Below are positions 8,430 to 18,420 of a stretch of DNA of 58,937 nucleotides, piece after piece. This DNA is from Enterobacter soli ATCC BAA-2102 (GTDB lineage Bacteria; Pseudomonadota; Gammaproteobacteria; Enterobacterales; Enterobacteriaceae). The stretch lies in assembly GCF_001654845.1 (NCBI RefSeq), contig NZ_LXES01000037.1:1-58937 (forward strand). Reading direction: 5' to 3'. The notes beneath the pieces are model-generated. The model saw only the letters and a program-made list of their open reading frames with translations. It searched no databases and was not told the origin of the DNA. Both the position numbers and the translations under genes were made by a program. Position 1 is the first letter of the stretch. The number at the start of each line of letters is the position of its first letter.

Positions 8430-9497
8430 GCCCGTCGTGGCCGCTATAACCAATAGCGGCCACAAACTTCCCCAGATAATCTCCAGACTCGCATCCTTGA
8501 GATAAATTTGCTTGGTGATATCCGTAAAGTGCCGGATAGGGTTAATCCATGTCAGATCCTGCAACCACACCGGCATGTTCTCGACAGGTGATACATACCC
8601 TGAAAGCAAAATCGCCGGCATCATAAAGACGAATACCCCGATAAACGCCTGCTGTTGCGTGGAGCACAGTGCGGAAATCAACAGACCAAATCCCACCAGC
8701 GACAGGCCGTAAATCACCATAGTGAAGTAAAACAGGGCCAGCGATCCGGCGAAGGGAATTTGATACGCCCAGATCCCCACGCCCAGCACAATAGTTGCCT
8801 GGAAGGTAGCAACAATCAGCGCCGGAACGGCTTTACCGACAAAAATCTGCCAGGTGGCCAGCGGGGACACCAGCAGCTGATCGAGTGTGCCTTGCTCGCG
8901 TTCACGGGCGACCGACAACGACGTCACGATCATCACGCCGATGGTGGTGATCATGGCGATAAGCGATGGCACCACAAACCATTTGTAATCCAGATTCGGG
9001 TTATACCAGTTACGCACCACCAGCTGGCTGTTGTTGGGCTTGGTTTTGCCCTCCATCAGCTCCTGCTGGTAGTCCTTCACCACCTGTTGCAGGTAATTTG
9101 CGGCAATTTGCGCGCTGTTCGAGTTACGTCCGTCCAGAATCAGCTGCATCGGCGCAGTCTGCCAGGTATCCAGGTTGCGGGAAAAATCGGCCGGGAAACG
9201 CACCAGCAGCAGCGCTTTTTGCGTGTCGATGGTGGGCTGGATCTCCTGGGGGCTTTTCAGCAGCAGAATGTGGGTAAAGGCTTTCGCCCGGGCAAAACGC
9301 TGGGTTAGCTCCACGGAGTGTTTGCCGCTGTCTTCGTTGTAGATGGCAATGGTGGCGTTCGTCACCTCAAGCGTTGCGGCAAACGGAAACAGAAAAACCT
9401 GGATAAGCACAGGCAGGATCAAAATGGCGCGAGTTTGCGGTTCGCGCAGCAGCGATTGCAGCTCTTTGCGGATCAATGTCCATAAACGGTGAAACAT
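8391..9497 (-). CDS. ybhR: ABC exporter permease YbhR
   Basis: The 368-aa ABC-2 type permease has one N-terminal membrane segment, a large periplasmic region (about residues 45-170) and five C-terminal membrane segments. The [14 protein letters not shown] motif (near residue 205) is the hallmark of this family. With YbhS and YbhF it forms an inner-membrane exporter, and YbhG is the periplasmic adaptor. In E. coli YbhFSR has been linked to efflux of tetracycline-type drugs and to Na+/Li+ extrusion. It is the last gene of the cecR-ybhGFSR operon. The last 39 bp overlap ybhQ tail to tail. Confidence 0.93.
   Translation of the reverse strand: MFHRLWTLIRKELQSLLREPQTRAILILPVLIQVFLFPFAATLEVTNATIAIYNEDSGKHSVELTQRFARAKAFTHILLLKSPQEIQPTIDTQKALLLVRFPADFSRNLDTWQTAPMQLILDGRNSNSAQIAANYLQQVVKDYQQELMEGKTKPNNSQLVVRNWYNPNLDYKWFVVPSLIAMITTIGVMIVTSLSVAREREQGTLDQLLVSPLATWQIFVGKAVPALIVATFQATIVLGVGIWAYQIPFAGSLALFYFTMVIYGLSLVGFGLLISALCSTQQQAFIGVFVFMMPAILLSGYVSPVENMPVWLQDLTWINPIRHFTDITKQIYLKDASLEIIWGSLWPLLVIAATTGSVAYAMFRRNIA
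8437..8463. other. Perfect 11-bp stem-loop in the ybhR 3' coding end, just past the ybhQ stop
   Basis: GTGGCCGCTAT (8437-8447) and ATAGCGGCCAC (8453-8463) flank a 5-nt loop, starting 7 nt after the ybhQ stop codon. There is no U-tract, so it is not a canonical intrinsic terminator. It may protect the ybhQ mRNA 3' end or limit collision between the converging transcripts. Confidence 0.5.
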
Positions 9498-9506
9498 GCT
9501 CGCTCC

Positions 9507-10640
9507 TTAATCCAGTCGCCGTTTGGTTTTTACCCACGTCAGCCCGATAAACATCACCGCTGACGCCATCAAAAAAAGGATGTTAATAACCAGCACCACC
9601 GGAATGTTCCCGGCCAGGAACAGGCTTTGCAGCGTACTGACGAAGTAACGCGCCGGAATGATATAGGTCACCGCACGGATCACGGCCGGCATACTGTCTA
9701 TCTGGAAGATAAAGCCCGACAGCATGATCGACGGTAAAAACGCGGCGTTCAGCGCGACCTGCGCGGCGTTAAACTGATTACGGGTGATGGTTGAAATCAG
9801 CAGCCCCATACCCAGGGTGCTCAGTAAAAACAGACTAGTGATAAAGAACAGCAGCACCAGCGAACCGCGATAAGGCACTCCCAGAATGAACACCGACACC
9901 AGCATACAGAGCAGCATGGCCAGCATTCCGAGGAAGTAGTAGGGGATAAGCTTACAGAGCAGCAGCTCTACCCGCGTGACCTCGGTGGAGAGCAGTGCCT
10001 CCATCGTGCCGCGCTCCCACTCGCGGGCGATCACCAGCGACGTGAGGATCGCCCCAATCACGGTCATGATGATGGTCACCGCACCTGGAATAATAAAATG
10101 CTGGCTGATGGCGGCAGGGTTAAACCAGTAGCGGGTCTGTACGTCGATCAGCGGTTCGAAGGTTTCCCCTCTGTCTTCCGCCCGCTGCATCTGCCAGAGC
10201 TGCCAGATGCCTTCGACATAGCCCTGCACAAAGTTAGCGGTGTTAGGCTCGCTACCATCAGTAATGACCTGAATCGGCGCGTCGGTATTCGCACGAGCCA
10301 TGTTGGCGGCGAAATCCACCGGGATCACCACCAGGCCGCGAATTTTCCCGGCCTGCATTTTCTGGATCAACGCCTGGCGATCGTCGCTGATGGTAGCGTC
10401 AATGTAAGGCGAGCCGGTCATGGCGTGGGTGAAATCCAGCGCCTCTTCGCTGTGCTGTTCCAGCAAAATCCCCACCCGCAGCTTGCTGGAGTCGAGGTTT
10501 ATCCCGTAGCCAAAGATAAACAGCAGCAGCAGTGGGATCACCACCGCAATCAGCCAGCTGCTGGGATCGCGTACGATCTGGCGGGTTTCTTTGATGCATA
10601 ACGCCCGCACCCGGCGCCATGAAATCGCGTTATGACGCAT
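9507..10640 (-). CDS. ybhS: ABC exporter permease YbhS
   Basis: The 377-aa protein is the second ABC-2 permease of the YbhFSR exporter, paralogous to YbhR and of similar length. It shows an N-terminal segment (residues 28-47), a periplasmic domain to about residue 175, and C-terminal membrane helices preceded by [18 protein letters not shown]. Its first 11 nt overlap the end of ybhF, and it ends 9 nt before ybhR, so the exporter genes are tightly coupled. The two different permeases imply a heterodimeric channel driven by the two nucleotide-binding domains of the single YbhF chain. Confidence 0.93.
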   Translation of the reverse strand: MRHNAISWRRVRALCIKETRQIVRDPSSWLIAVVIPLLLLFIFGYGINLDSSKLRVGILLEQHSEEALDFTHAMTGSPYIDATISDDRQALIQKMQAGKIRGLVVIPVDFAANMARANTDAPIQVITDGSEPNTANFVQGYVEGIWQLWQMQRAEDRGETFEPLIDVQTRYWFNPAAISQHFIIPGAVTIIMTVIGAILTSLVIAREWERGTMEALLSTEVTRVELLLCKLIPYYFLGMLAMLLCMLVSVFILGVPYRGSLVLLFFITSLFLLSTLGMGLLISTITRNQFNAAQVALNAAFLPSIMLSGFIFQIDSMPAVIRAVTYIIPARYFVSTLQSLFLAGNIPVVLVINILFLMASAVMFIGLTWVKTKRRLD

Positions 10641-12369
10641 TGGCGTGCTCCTTATCCCAGTCGTGAATGAGCGTGATAAACGCCTGCTCCATTGTCGGGT
10701 CCGGTTGCTTATCGTCGGCGGCCTGGCTTTTCAGGTCATCCGGCGTGCCGTGGGCGATCAATTTGCCGCGATACACCAGCCCGATGCGATCGCAATATTC
10801 CGCTTCATCCATAAAGTGCGTGGTTACCATGACGGTCACGCCTTTTTCCACCATGCTGTTGATATGCAGCCAGAACTCGCGGCGGGTGAGGGGGTCAACC
10901 CCAGAGGTTGGCTCATCGAGAAACAGGATGTCGGGCTCATGCATCAGCGAACAGGCCAGCGCCAGACGCTGCTTGAAGCCGAGCGGCAGGTCGTCTGTGG
11001 CGTGAGAGGCAATATTCGTCAGGCTAAACGCGTCGCTCATGCGGCTGATTTTTTCGTTTTGCGCCCGCCCGCGCAGACCGTAAACCCCGGAGAAAAAGCG
11101 TAAGTTCTGTTCAACGGTCAGGTTGCCGTATAACGAGAATTTTTGCGCCATATAGCCGAGATGTTGCCGCGCTTTCCCGGAACTCACTTTCAGATCCATA
11201 TCCAGAACCAGCGCTTTACCAGAGGTCGGCACCAGCAGGCCGCACATCATTTTAAAGGTGGTGGATTTCCCCGCGCCGTTTGGCCCCAGCAAGCCAAAGA
11301 TCTCGCCGCGTTTTACCGCGAAATTAACGTTATCGGTGGCGGCAAAATCACCAAACTTTTTGGTCAGGGATTTGGCTTCAATCACCGTTTCGCCTGGTGT
11401 GCCCTCAACGGTGTGCAGAATCGCCCCCAGTGGAGATTCTGATGTCCCCGCGCCGCCCAGCAGGTCGATAAACGCATCTTCAAAACGCGGGGCGGTCTCT
11501 TCAATCTCAACCTGCGGCATTCCCTGAGCCTGACGAATATCGTCCGGCGTGGATTCTTTTTTGAGAATGACCCGCACGGATCGTCCCTGAATCATCCCGT
11601 CACTGACCTGCGGCAGTTTTAACACTCGCTGGAGAAGCTTGCGGTTGGACTCCTGCGGGCTGTGCAGCAGGAAGCTGCGCCCGGCCATGCTTTGCGTGAG
11701 CGTTGTTGGCTCACCCTGATAAAGCAGCTCACCTTCGTTCATCAGCAATACATCGCGACACTGTTCCGCTTCGTCGAGATAAGAGGTGCTCCAGAGGATC
11801 AGCATCCCGTCGCCTGCCAGCTCGTGCACCATTTGCCACAACTCACGGCGCGAGATGGGATCCACACCCACGCCAGGTTCATCAAGAAGTAGCACTTTTG
11901 GCTCGCCAACCAGCGTGCAGGCCAGACCGAGTTTTTGCTTCATCCCACCGGATAACTTACCCGCGAGGCGCTCCGTAAACGGCCCGAGCGAGGTAAATTC
12001 CAGCAGGCGGGCGAAAGTTTTTTGCCGCGTCTCTCCGGTCACACTGCGCAAATCGGCGTACAGATTCAGGTTTTCCATCACCGTCAGATCTTCATACAGA
12101 CCAAATTTCTGCGGCATATAGCCCAGCATGGCGTGCAGGGCGCTGTCGTCCTGGACGGGATCAAGCCCAAGTACGCTTACACGTCCGTCATCAGGTTTGA
12201 GCAACCCGGCGAGCATCCGCATCAGCGTGGTTTTGCCCGCGCCATCGGGGCCAACTAGCCCCGTAACATAGCCTTTTTGCAGCGTACAGTTCAGCGGCGC
12301 GACGGCGGGTTTATCCATGCCCGCGAAGCGTTTTACCAGGTTGTCGAGTTGGATAACCGCATCATTCAT
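10630..12369 (-). CDS. ybhF: YbhF, tandem ATP-binding subunit of ABC exporter
   Basis: The 579-aa protein has two ABC ATPase domains in one chain. The first has Walker [10 protein letters not shown] (about residues 39-47), signature LSGGMKQKL and Walker [13 protein letters not shown]. The second has GPNGAGKST (near residue 367), a signature-like LPLGFKQRL that departs from LSGGQ, and [12 protein letters not shown]. The degenerate second signature suggests asymmetric ATP sites. It pairs with YbhS/YbhR and the adaptor YbhG. It overlaps ybhG by 8 nt and ybhS by 11 nt. Confidence 0.94.
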   Translation of the reverse strand: MNDAVIQLDNLVKRFAGMDKPAVAPLNCTLQKGYVTGLVGPDGAGKTTLMRMLAGLLKPDDGRVSVLGLDPVQDDSALHAMLGYMPQKFGLYEDLTVMENLNLYADLRSVTGETRQKTFARLLEFTSLGPFTERLAGKLSGGMKQKLGLACTLVGEPKVLLLDEPGVGVDPISRRELWQMVHELAGDGMLILWSTSYLDEAEQCRDVLLMNEGELLYQGEPTTLTQSMAGRSFLLHSPQESNRKLLQRVLKLPQVSDGMIQGRSVRVILKKESTPDDIRQAQGMPQVEIEETAPRFEDAFIDLLGGAGTSESPLGAILHTVEGTPGETVIEAKSLTKKFGDFAATDNVNFAVKRGEIFGLLGPNGAGKSTTFKMMCGLLVPTSGKALVLDMDLKVSSGKARQHLGYMAQKFSLYGNLTVEQNLRFFSGVYGLRGRAQNEKISRMSDAFSLTNIASHATDDLPLGFKQRLALACSLMHEPDILFLDEPTSGVDPLTRREFWLHINSMVEKGVTVMVTTHFMDEAEYCDRIGLVYRGKLIAHGTPDDLKSQAADDKQPDPTMEQAFITLIHDWDKEHANAS

Positions 12370-13357
12370 GTCGTTCCCCGTCGGTGAATTTCACGGTAAC
12401 CGGCATCCCCTGACGCAGGGAATCGTCAGCGTCAGTCACGACGATGCGCAGACGATAGACCAGGTCAGTACGCAGGTCTGGCGTTTCAACGGTTTTCGGC
12501 GTGAACTCGGCAGTCGGCGACACAAAGCCCACCTTGCCGTGGTAAGGCTTGTCAGGGCGACCATCGGTATAAAGCAGAAGTTCACGCCCAGGCTGAACCT
12601 TGTTGAGGTTAGGTTCGTCAATATAGGCGCGCACCCATACCGGGCGCGTCAGCGACAGGGTCAGGACGGTGCTGCCTGCGCTTAACATGCTGCCCGGCTC
12701 CACGGCGCGGGTCATTAATGTACCGTCAGAGGGAGCAACCAGCGTGGTGTCATGCAGATCCAGTTGTGCCTGAGCCAGCTGCGCCTGCGCCTGTTCGAGG
12801 CTGGCTTTGGCCTGGGCGATATCCTGCGGGCGATTACCGGTGTGGTACTGGCTTAATTTATCCTGCGCGGATTTAAGCGTTGCCTGCGCCTGGTCGCGGG
12901 AAGAACGGGCATTTTCCAGGTCGTTGGCGGAAATGGTGCGGCTTTTCCACAGCCCCTGCTGACGGGCGTAGAAGTTCTGCGCATAGTCATAGGCTGCCTG
13001 CGCCTGTTTAACTGCCGCCGCGGCCTGGGCAATTTCTTCATCGCGATAGCCTGCCAGCATCAGGTCATACTGTGCCTGGGCGACGGAAACGCCCGCTTTT
13101 GCCTGCATCAGCGCGTTCTCGTAAGGCGCGGTGTCCAGCACGCCTAACGTCTGCCCGGTTTTAATGGTGTCACCTTCGTCAACAGAGAGGGAAGCCAGGC
13201 GGCCGCCAACACGGAAACTCATGTTCACCGTTCGAATATCGACGTTGCCGTACAGCGTCAGGCCGTTGTCTTGTCGGCTCTGATACCACAGCCAGCCACC
13301 GATCCCCGCAGCAAGCAGAATAACGACCACCAGAATGATGGCGACAGGTTTTTTCAT
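12362..13357 (-). CDS. ybhG: YbhG, HlyD-family periplasmic adaptor (membrane fusion) protein
   Basis: The 331-aa protein has an N-terminal signal-anchor (residues 5-26). A lipoyl/beta-barrel half near [18 protein letters not shown] follows, then a long Ala/Gln-rich alpha-helical hairpin (about residues 75-210) and the returning lipoyl half ([23 protein letters not shown]). It links the YbhFSR transporter to an outer-membrane channel, presumably TolC, which is not in this window. Its start overlaps the cecR stop by 4 nt (ATGA), and its end overlaps ybhF. Confidence 0.93.
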   Translation of the reverse strand: MKKPVAIILVVVILLAAGIGGWLWYQSRQDNGLTLYGNVDIRTVNMSFRVGGRLASLSVDEGDTIKTGQTLGVLDTAPYENALMQAKAGVSVAQAQYDLMLAGYRDEEIAQAAAAVKQAQAAYDYAQNFYARQQGLWKSRTISANDLENARSSRDQAQATLKSAQDKLSQYHTGNRPQDIAQAKASLEQAQAQLAQAQLDLHDTTLVAPSDGTLMTRAVEPGSMLSAGSTVLTLSLTRPVWVRAYIDEPNLNKVQPGRELLLYTDGRPDKPYHGKVGFVSPTAEFTPKTVETPDLRTDLVYRLRIVVTDADDSLRQGMPVTVKFTDGERHE

Positions 13358-14031
13358 GACTTCAGGCTCCTTAGCGTTAAGCCTTGCAGGATCAGATCAA
13401 GGTGACAGGTGATCACCTGGCTAATCTGCGCAGCTTTATCCTCATCAAATTGTGTCCAGCCGGTGCGTAACAAAATGGTTTCCCGACCCAGGCGAAAAGC
13501 CAGCACTTCGCCCAGCAGGGCATGGGTATGCAAAATGGTTTCGGTATCGCTGGCATCGCGCCCGGTATAGGCCGCAATGAGCCGGGTCAGGTGAGTGTGC
13601 ATCGGGGAAATCACCTGATCGTGAACCAACTGGTAGGCAGCGGAAGGCGAGAGTTGCTCGCGTGAGATAAACTTACTCAGGTTCAACGTATCGTCGTGCG
13701 TCAGCAGGCGGATCATATTATGGCAGGCGTTGAGAATAAGCTGGCGGATGGCGGCACGGTCGGGCGACGACTGGCTGAACAGCGCCGTGGCTTCATCAAC
13801 GTGTGGGCGAAAATTCGCGCCGATAAAATCAGCGATCCATTGCGCACAGGCGAGGTACAAATCCTCTTTTGAGCCAAAATAGTAGGTAATGGCCGCTATG
13901 TTTTGTCCGGCTTGCGCGGCGATATCGCGCGTGGTGGCATGAAGTCCATACTCGCCAAACTGTGCCAGCGCGGCGGCGATAAGCTGGCTTTTGGCCTGTT
14001 CGCCTTTGGTTGTTGTCGGGGTTGTATTCAT
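13354..14031 (-). CDS. cecR: CecR (YbiH), TetR-family transcriptional regulator
   Basis: The 225-aa TetR-type repressor has an N-terminal helix-turn-helix (about residues 12-58: [27 protein letters not shown]...[12 protein letters not shown]) and a helical ligand-binding domain. In E. coli CecR controls the ybhGFSR operon and rhlE, and affects sensitivity to cefoperazone and chloramphenicol. The same gene order here supports the same role. It leads the operon and overlaps ybhG by 4 nt, so it is likely autoregulated. A perfect palindrome 15 nt upstream of its start is the obvious operator candidate. Confidence 0.93.
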   Translation of the reverse strand: MNTTPTTTKGEQAKSQLIAAALAQFGEYGLHATTRDIAAQAGQNIAAITYYFGSKEDLYLACAQWIADFIGANFRPHVDEATALFSQSSPDRAAIRQLILNACHNMIRLLTHDDTLNLSKFISREQLSPSAAYQLVHDQVISPMHTHLTRLIAAYTGRDASDTETILHTHALLGEVLAFRLGRETILLRTGWTQFDEDKAAQISQVITCHLDLILQGLTLRSLKS

Positions 14032-14045
14032 AGCGGTATTTAAAA

Positions 14046-14065
14046 TTAATCAATCGATTGATTAA
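14046..14065. promoter_or_regulatory. 20-bp perfect palindrome, candidate CecR operator
   Basis: TTAATCAATCGATTGATTAA reads the same on both strands. It lies 15 bp upstream of cecR and 206 bp upstream of the divergent rhlE. A TetR-family dimer usually binds such a site, and CecR is reported to regulate both flanking operons in E. coli. The assignment is inference from position and symmetry. Confidence 0.65.
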
Positions 14066-14270
14066 GATTATGCCTGGTTCACTAATTTGTCCAGTTGCCC
14101 TCTTATGCGGGAAATATTTCGTCGATGAATCACAGAGGGATATTTTATGCGCCACGTCACAAAAGCTGCTACACTCGAGCGCTTCGCGACATTGTGGTTT
14201 TTGTCCTCTCATATTCGTTATATCTCCCTGAAAACTACACCTGTGATGGTCGGGGCGGTTCGGAGTTTTT

Positions 14271-15650
14271 ATGTCTTTTGATTCCCTTGGCCTGAACCCG
14301 GAAATTCTGCGCGCGATTGCAGAGCAGGGCTACGTTGAGCCTACCCCAATTCAGACGCAGGCGATCCCTGCCGTACTGCAAGGCCGCGACCTGATGGCCA
14401 GCGCCCAGACCGGTACCGGCAAAACCGCAGGCTTTACCCTGCCGCTCCTTGAGCTGCTGGTAAAAAACCAGCCGCACGCAAAAGGTCGTCGCCCGGTACG
14501 CGCCCTGATCCTCACGCCAACCCGTGAGCTGGCCGCACAGATTGGTGAGAACGTGCGTGAGTACAGCCGCTATCTCAACATCCGCTCGCTGGTGGTCTTT
14601 GGCGGGGTCAGCATCAACCCGCAGATGATGAAACTGCGCGGCGGCGTAGACGTGCTGGTGGCAACGCCGGGCCGTCTGCTGGATCTGGAACACCAGAACG
14701 CGGTGAAGCTCGATAGCATCGAAATCCTCGTGCTGGATGAAGCTGACCGGATGCTGGACATGGGCTTCATTCATGATATTCGTCGCGTGCTGGCTAAGCT
14801 GCCGCCGCGTCGCCAGAACCTGCTATTCTCTGCGACCTTCTCCGACGAGATTAAAGCCCTTGCCGAGAAGCTGCTGCATAACCCACTGGAAGTGGAAGTG
14901 GCGCGCCGTAACACGGCGTCCGAGCAGGTGACCCAGCATGTGCATTTCGTTGATAAAAAACGTAAGCGGGAACTGCTCTCCCAGATGATTGGCCAGGGCA
15001 ACTGGCAGCAGGTGCTGGTCTTCACCCGTACCAAACACGGTGCCAACCACCTGGCGGAACAGCTGAATAAAGACGGCATTCGCAGCGCCGCGATCCACGG
15101 TAATAAGAGCCAGGGTGCGCGTACCCGTGCGCTGGCAGATTTTAAATCTGGCGATATTCGTGTGCTGGTGGCAACTGACATTGCCGCGCGCGGTCTGGAC
15201 ATTGAAGAGCTGCCGCACGTGGTGAACTACGAGCTGCCAAACGTGCCGGAAGATTACGTTCACCGTATCGGCCGTACCGGTCGTGCGGCGGCAACCGGTG
15301 AAGCGCTGTCTCTGGTCTGCGTTGATGAGCACAAATTGTTGCGCGACATCGAACGTCTGCTGAAAAAAGAGATCCCACGCATCGAAACCCCGGGCTACGA
15401 AGTGGATCCGTCCATTAAAGCCGAGCCGATTCAGAACGGTCGCCAGGGCGGTGGTCGTGGTCAGGGTGGCGGCGGTCGTGGTCAGCAGCCGCGTCGCTCT
15501 GAAGGTGGAGCACCGAAATCAGGTAAACCTCCACGCCGTAACAACGATGCGAAACCGGCGGGTGAAAACCCGTGGCGCAGCGGCGAAGGGAAACCGGCAG
15601 GAGAAGGGCAACGTCGCCGTCGCCCGCGCAAACCGGCTAACCCGCAGTAA
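14271..15650 (+). CDS. rhlE: ATP-dependent RNA helicase RhlE
   Basis: This 459-aa DEAD-box helicase acts in ribosome maturation and RNA turnover. The Q-motif region ([10 protein letters not shown]) leads into motif I AQTGTGKT (about residues 45-52). PTRELA, DEAD (motif II), SAT and the C-terminal HRIGRTGRA (motif VI) complete the helicase core. After about residue 390 a low-complexity basic tail rich in Gly, Arg, Pro and Lys ([17 protein letters not shown] and following) provides nonspecific RNA binding. In E. coli K-12 ybiA follows; here dinG follows directly. Confidence 0.96.
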   Translation: MSFDSLGLNPEILRAIAEQGYVEPTPIQTQAIPAVLQGRDLMASAQTGTGKTAGFTLPLLELLVKNQPHAKGRRPVRALILTPTRELAAQIGENVREYSRYLNIRSLVVFGGVSINPQMMKLRGGVDVLVATPGRLLDLEHQNAVKLDSIEILVLDEADRMLDMGFIHDIRRVLAKLPPRRQNLLFSATFSDEIKALAEKLLHNPLEVEVARRNTASEQVTQHVHFVDKKRKRELLSQMIGQGNWQQVLVFTRTKHGANHLAEQLNKDGIRSAAIHGNKSQGARTRALADFKSGDIRVLVATDIAARGLDIEELPHVVNYELPNVPEDYVHRIGRTGRAAATGEALSLVCVDEHKLLRDIERLLKKEIPRIETPGYEVDPSIKAEPIQNGRQGGGRGQGGGGRGQQPRRSEGGAPKSGKPPRRNNDAKPAGENPWRSGEGKPAGEGQRRRRPRKPANPQ

Positions 15651-15655
15651 TCTGG

Positions 15656-15687
15656 AAGCCCGGCCGTAAAGCCGGGCTTTTCTTTTT
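15656..15687 (+). terminator. Intrinsic terminator of rhlE
   Basis: AAGCCCGGC (15656-15664) pairs with GCCGGGCTT (15671-15679) around a 6-nt loop, followed by TTCTTTTT. It begins 5 nt after the rhlE stop. Confidence 0.9.
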
Positions 15688-15747
15688 GCGACAACGAAAA
15701 GAAAGTGCCACAATAGTGGCTGTTTATACAGTATTTCAGGTTTTCCG

Positions 15748-17925
15748 ATGGCTTTAACCGCTGCGCTAAAAGCGCAAATTGGCGCCTGGTATAAGGCGTT
15801 ACAACAGCAGATCCCCGACTTTATCCCCCGAGCGCCGCAGCGGCAGATGATTGCTGACGTGGCAAAAACGCTCGCCGGGGACGACGGGCGACATCTGGCG
15901 ATTGAAGCCCCCACGGGGGTCGGGAAAACCCTGTCGTATCTGATCCCCGGCATTGCCATCGCCCGTGAAGAACAAAAAACGCTGGTGGTCAGTACCGCCA
16001 ACGTGGCGTTGCAGGATCAGATCTACAGCAAAGATTTACCGCTGCTGCGCAAAATTATCCCGGACCTGCGCTTTACGGCAGCATTTGGGCGTGGGCGTTA
16101 TGTCTGCCCGCGTAACCTGGCGGCGCTCGCCAGCAGTGAACCCACGCAGCAGGATCTGCTCGCATTTCTGGATGACGAGCTGACGCCAAACAACAAAGCC
16201 GAGCAGGATCAGTGCGCGAAGCTAAAAGTTTCTCTGGATAGCTATAAGTGGGATGGCCTGCGCGATCACACCGATCAGGCCATTGGCGATGATCTGTGGC
16301 GCCGGCTCAGTACCGATAAAGCCAGCTGCCTGAACCGTAACTGCCACTACTACCGCGAATGTCCGTTTTTTGTCGCACGCCGTGAAATTCAGGAGGCAGA
16401 AGTGGTGGTGGCTAATCACGCGCTGGTGATGGCCGCACTTGAAAGCGAAGCGGTATTGCCAGAGCCGAAAAACCTGCTATTGGTGCTGGATGAAGGCCAC
16501 CACCTGCCTGACGTGGCGCGCGATGCGCTGGAAATGAGCGCTGAAATTACCGCACCGTGGTTTCGCTTGCAGCTGGATCTGTTCTGCAAACTGGTGGCGA
16601 CCTGCATGGAGCAGTTCCGCCCGAAAACCACGCCACCGCTGGCAGTGCCTGAGCGTCTGAGCGAGCACTGCGAAGAGGTTTATAGCCTTATAGCCTCACT
16701 CAATAACATCCTCAATCTCTGGCTTCCGGCAACGCAGGAGGCTGAACACCGCTTTGCGATGGGCGAACTCCCGGATGAAGTGATGGAGATTTGTCAGCAG
16801 CTGGCGAAGCACCTTGAAAAATTACGCGGGCTGGCGGAGATGTTTTTAAACGATCTCAGTGAGAAAACCGGCACGCATGATGTGGTGCGGTTACATCGTG
16901 TTCTGCTCCAGATGAACCGTGCGCTGGGGATGTTTGAAGCGCAAAGCAAGTTGTGGCGGCTGGCCTCGATGGTGCAGGCCTCAGGCGCACCGGTCACCAA
17001 ATGGGCTACCCGTGAAGTGAAAGACGGCCAGGTACATTTGTTTTTCCACTGTGTGGGTATCCGCGTGGCCGATCAGCTGGAAAAGCTTATCTGGCGCAGT
17101 GTGCCGCATGTGGTGGTGACGTCTGCCACTCTGCGTTCCCTGAACAGTTTTTCGCGCTTGCAGGAGATGAGCGGCCTGAAAGAGAAAGCGGGCGATCGCT
17201 TCGTGGCACTGGACTCGCCGTTTAACCACTGCGAGCAGGGAAAACTGGTGATCCCACGCATGAAGTACGAACCGCTTATCGACAACGAAGAGCAGCATAT
17301 TGCCGAAATGGCCGCCTATTTCCGTGAGCAGGTAGAAAGCAAAAAATACCCCGGGATGCTGGTGCTGTTTGCCAGTGGGCGAGCGATGCAGCGCTTTCTG
17401 GAACATGTTACCGATCTGCGTTTACTGCTGCTGGTTCAGGGCGATCAGCCGCGCTATCGGCTGGTGGAACTGCACCGTAAACGCATCGACAACGGTGAGC
17501 GCAGCGTGCTGGTTGGATTGCAGTCCTTTGCAGAAGGGCTGGATTTGAAGGGCGATTATTTGACGCAGGTGCATATCCATAAAATCGCCTTCCCGCCTAT
17601 TGATAGCCCGGTGGTGATCACCGAAGGTGAATGGCTAAAAAGCCTTAATCGTTATCCATTTGAAGTGCAAAGCTTGCCTGCGGCGTCGTTTAATTTGATT
17701 CAGCAGGTGGGGCGTCTAATCCGTAGCCACGGTTGCTGGGGCGAGGTGGTGATTTATGATAAGCGCTTATTAACGAAGAATTACGGCCAACGCTTGCTGA
17801 ACGCGCTGCCGATATTCCCCATCGACCAGCCTGATGTCCCCGAAGTAAAAAAACGCCCGGTTAAACAAACTACCGGGCGCAGGAAAAGCCTCCGTGCTAA
17901 GGGGCGCGGTCCTACTGGTAAGTGA
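15748..17925 (+). CDS. dinG: ATP-dependent DNA helicase DinG
   Basis: DinG is an SF2, XPD-like 5'-3' helicase with an iron-sulfur cluster. In E. coli it is SOS-induced and removes R-loops. The 725-aa protein has Walker A APTGVGKT (residues 54-61), the four cluster cysteines C120, C194, C199 and C205 at the E. coli positions, the DEGH box, and motif VI QQVGRLIRS near residue 650. It is slightly longer than the E. coli protein as I recall it. The basic C-terminal tail (after IDQPDVPE) is encoded over a terminator hairpin used by the convergent fimbrial operon. The last 14 bp overlap that operon's final gene. Confidence 0.95.
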   Translation: MALTAALKAQIGAWYKALQQQIPDFIPRAPQRQMIADVAKTLAGDDGRHLAIEAPTGVGKTLSYLIPGIAIAREEQKTLVVSTANVALQDQIYSKDLPLLRKIIPDLRFTAAFGRGRYVCPRNLAALASSEPTQQDLLAFLDDELTPNNKAEQDQCAKLKVSLDSYKWDGLRDHTDQAIGDDLWRRLSTDKASCLNRNCHYYRECPFFVARREIQEAEVVVANHALVMAALESEAVLPEPKNLLLVLDEGHHLPDVARDALEMSAEITAPWFRLQLDLFCKLVATCMEQFRPKTTPPLAVPERLSEHCEEVYSLIASLNNILNLWLPATQEAEHRFAMGELPDEVMEICQQLAKHLEKLRGLAEMFLNDLSEKTGTHDVVRLHRVLLQMNRALGMFEAQSKLWRLASMVQASGAPVTKWATREVKDGQVHLFFHCVGIRVADQLEKLIWRSVPHVVVTSATLRSLNSFSRLQEMSGLKEKAGDRFVALDSPFNHCEQGKLVIPRMKYEPLIDNEEQHIAEMAAYFREQVESKKYPGMLVLFASGRAMQRFLEHVTDLRLLLLVQGDQPRYRLVELHRKRIDNGERSVLVGLQSFAEGLDLKGDYLTQVHIHKIAFPPIDSPVVITEGEWLKSLNRYPFEVQSLPAASFNLIQQVGRLIRSHGCWGEVVIYDKRLLTKNYGQRLLNALPIFPIDQPDVPEVKKRPVKQTTGRRKSLRAKGRGPTGK
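17847..17879 (-). terminator. Intrinsic terminator of the fimbrial operon, inside dinG
   Basis: Read on the minus strand, CGCCCGGT (17879-17872) and ACCGGGCG (17861-17854) form a perfect 8-bp stem with a 10-nt loop, followed by seven T. It lies 33 nt past the stop of the last fimbrial gene and is wholly inside the dinG coding sequence. Confidence 0.85.
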
Positions 17926-18415
17926 ATGTCACCTGCACGAGGCTGCTGAACGTACCCGCGCTCACCGGCATGGAGGTGGCGTAGTAGCGTGCAGCCAACG
18001 GGAAAGTGGCTGTGTGAGCGGATGGGTTAATCAGGGCACTAAAACTGGCTTGAGGCGCGATAAGTATCTTGTCCTGGCGATCGGCTAACTCCAGCGCAAG
18101 CCCTTTGGCGCTGCCGACATTGGCAAATTTTGTTGGATGTACGCTGTCTGCCTGGCCGTAGAAAAAGGCTGTTGCCAGGGTCAGGGTTTTTGGGCAATGC
18201 GAGACACTGAGTGAAAAGTCTTTCCATTCACCCGTATCCCCCACATCCTTGAAATTGCTGGACGCAGCCTGACCGAGATCGACAGTGAGGTTTTTGCTGG
18301 CGCTGTCGATAACGCACGTGTTCGCATAGATATTACCGACCATCTGAACCTGGATATCATCCGCATTGGCCTGTGCCATCACGCCCATTGCAACGAAAAG
18401 TATGATTTTTTTCAT
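17912..18415 (-). CDS. Minor fimbrial subunit, pilin-like
   Basis: The 167-aa secreted protein has a signal peptide (MKKIILFVAMGVMAQANA, cleavage near residue 18). A single fimbrial domain follows, with paired cysteines (about residues 33 and 74), an FKDVGDTGEWKDFSLSVSHCP stretch and the C-terminal donor-strand signature ending VTFTYQ. It is the last gene of a five-gene chaperone-usher operon. It starts 5 nt after the upstream stop with little Shine-Dalgarno, so translation is probably coupled. It may be a tip or adaptor subunit. Which step it fills cannot be told from sequence alone. Not present at this site in E. coli K-12. Confidence 0.85.
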   Translation of the reverse strand: MKKIILFVAMGVMAQANADDIQVQMVGNIYANTCVIDSASKNLTVDLGQAASSNFKDVGDTGEWKDFSLSVSHCPKTLTLATAFFYGQADSVHPTKFANVGSAKGLALELADRQDKILIAPQASFSALINPSAHTATFPLAARYYATSMPVSAGTFSSLVQVTFTYQ

Positions 18416-18420
18416 AATGA

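Noticed and set aside
8655..9308. 217-codon open frame on the plus strand opposite ybhR
   Set aside because: It lies entirely in the antisense of a conserved permease gene and has no domain or Shine-Dalgarno support.
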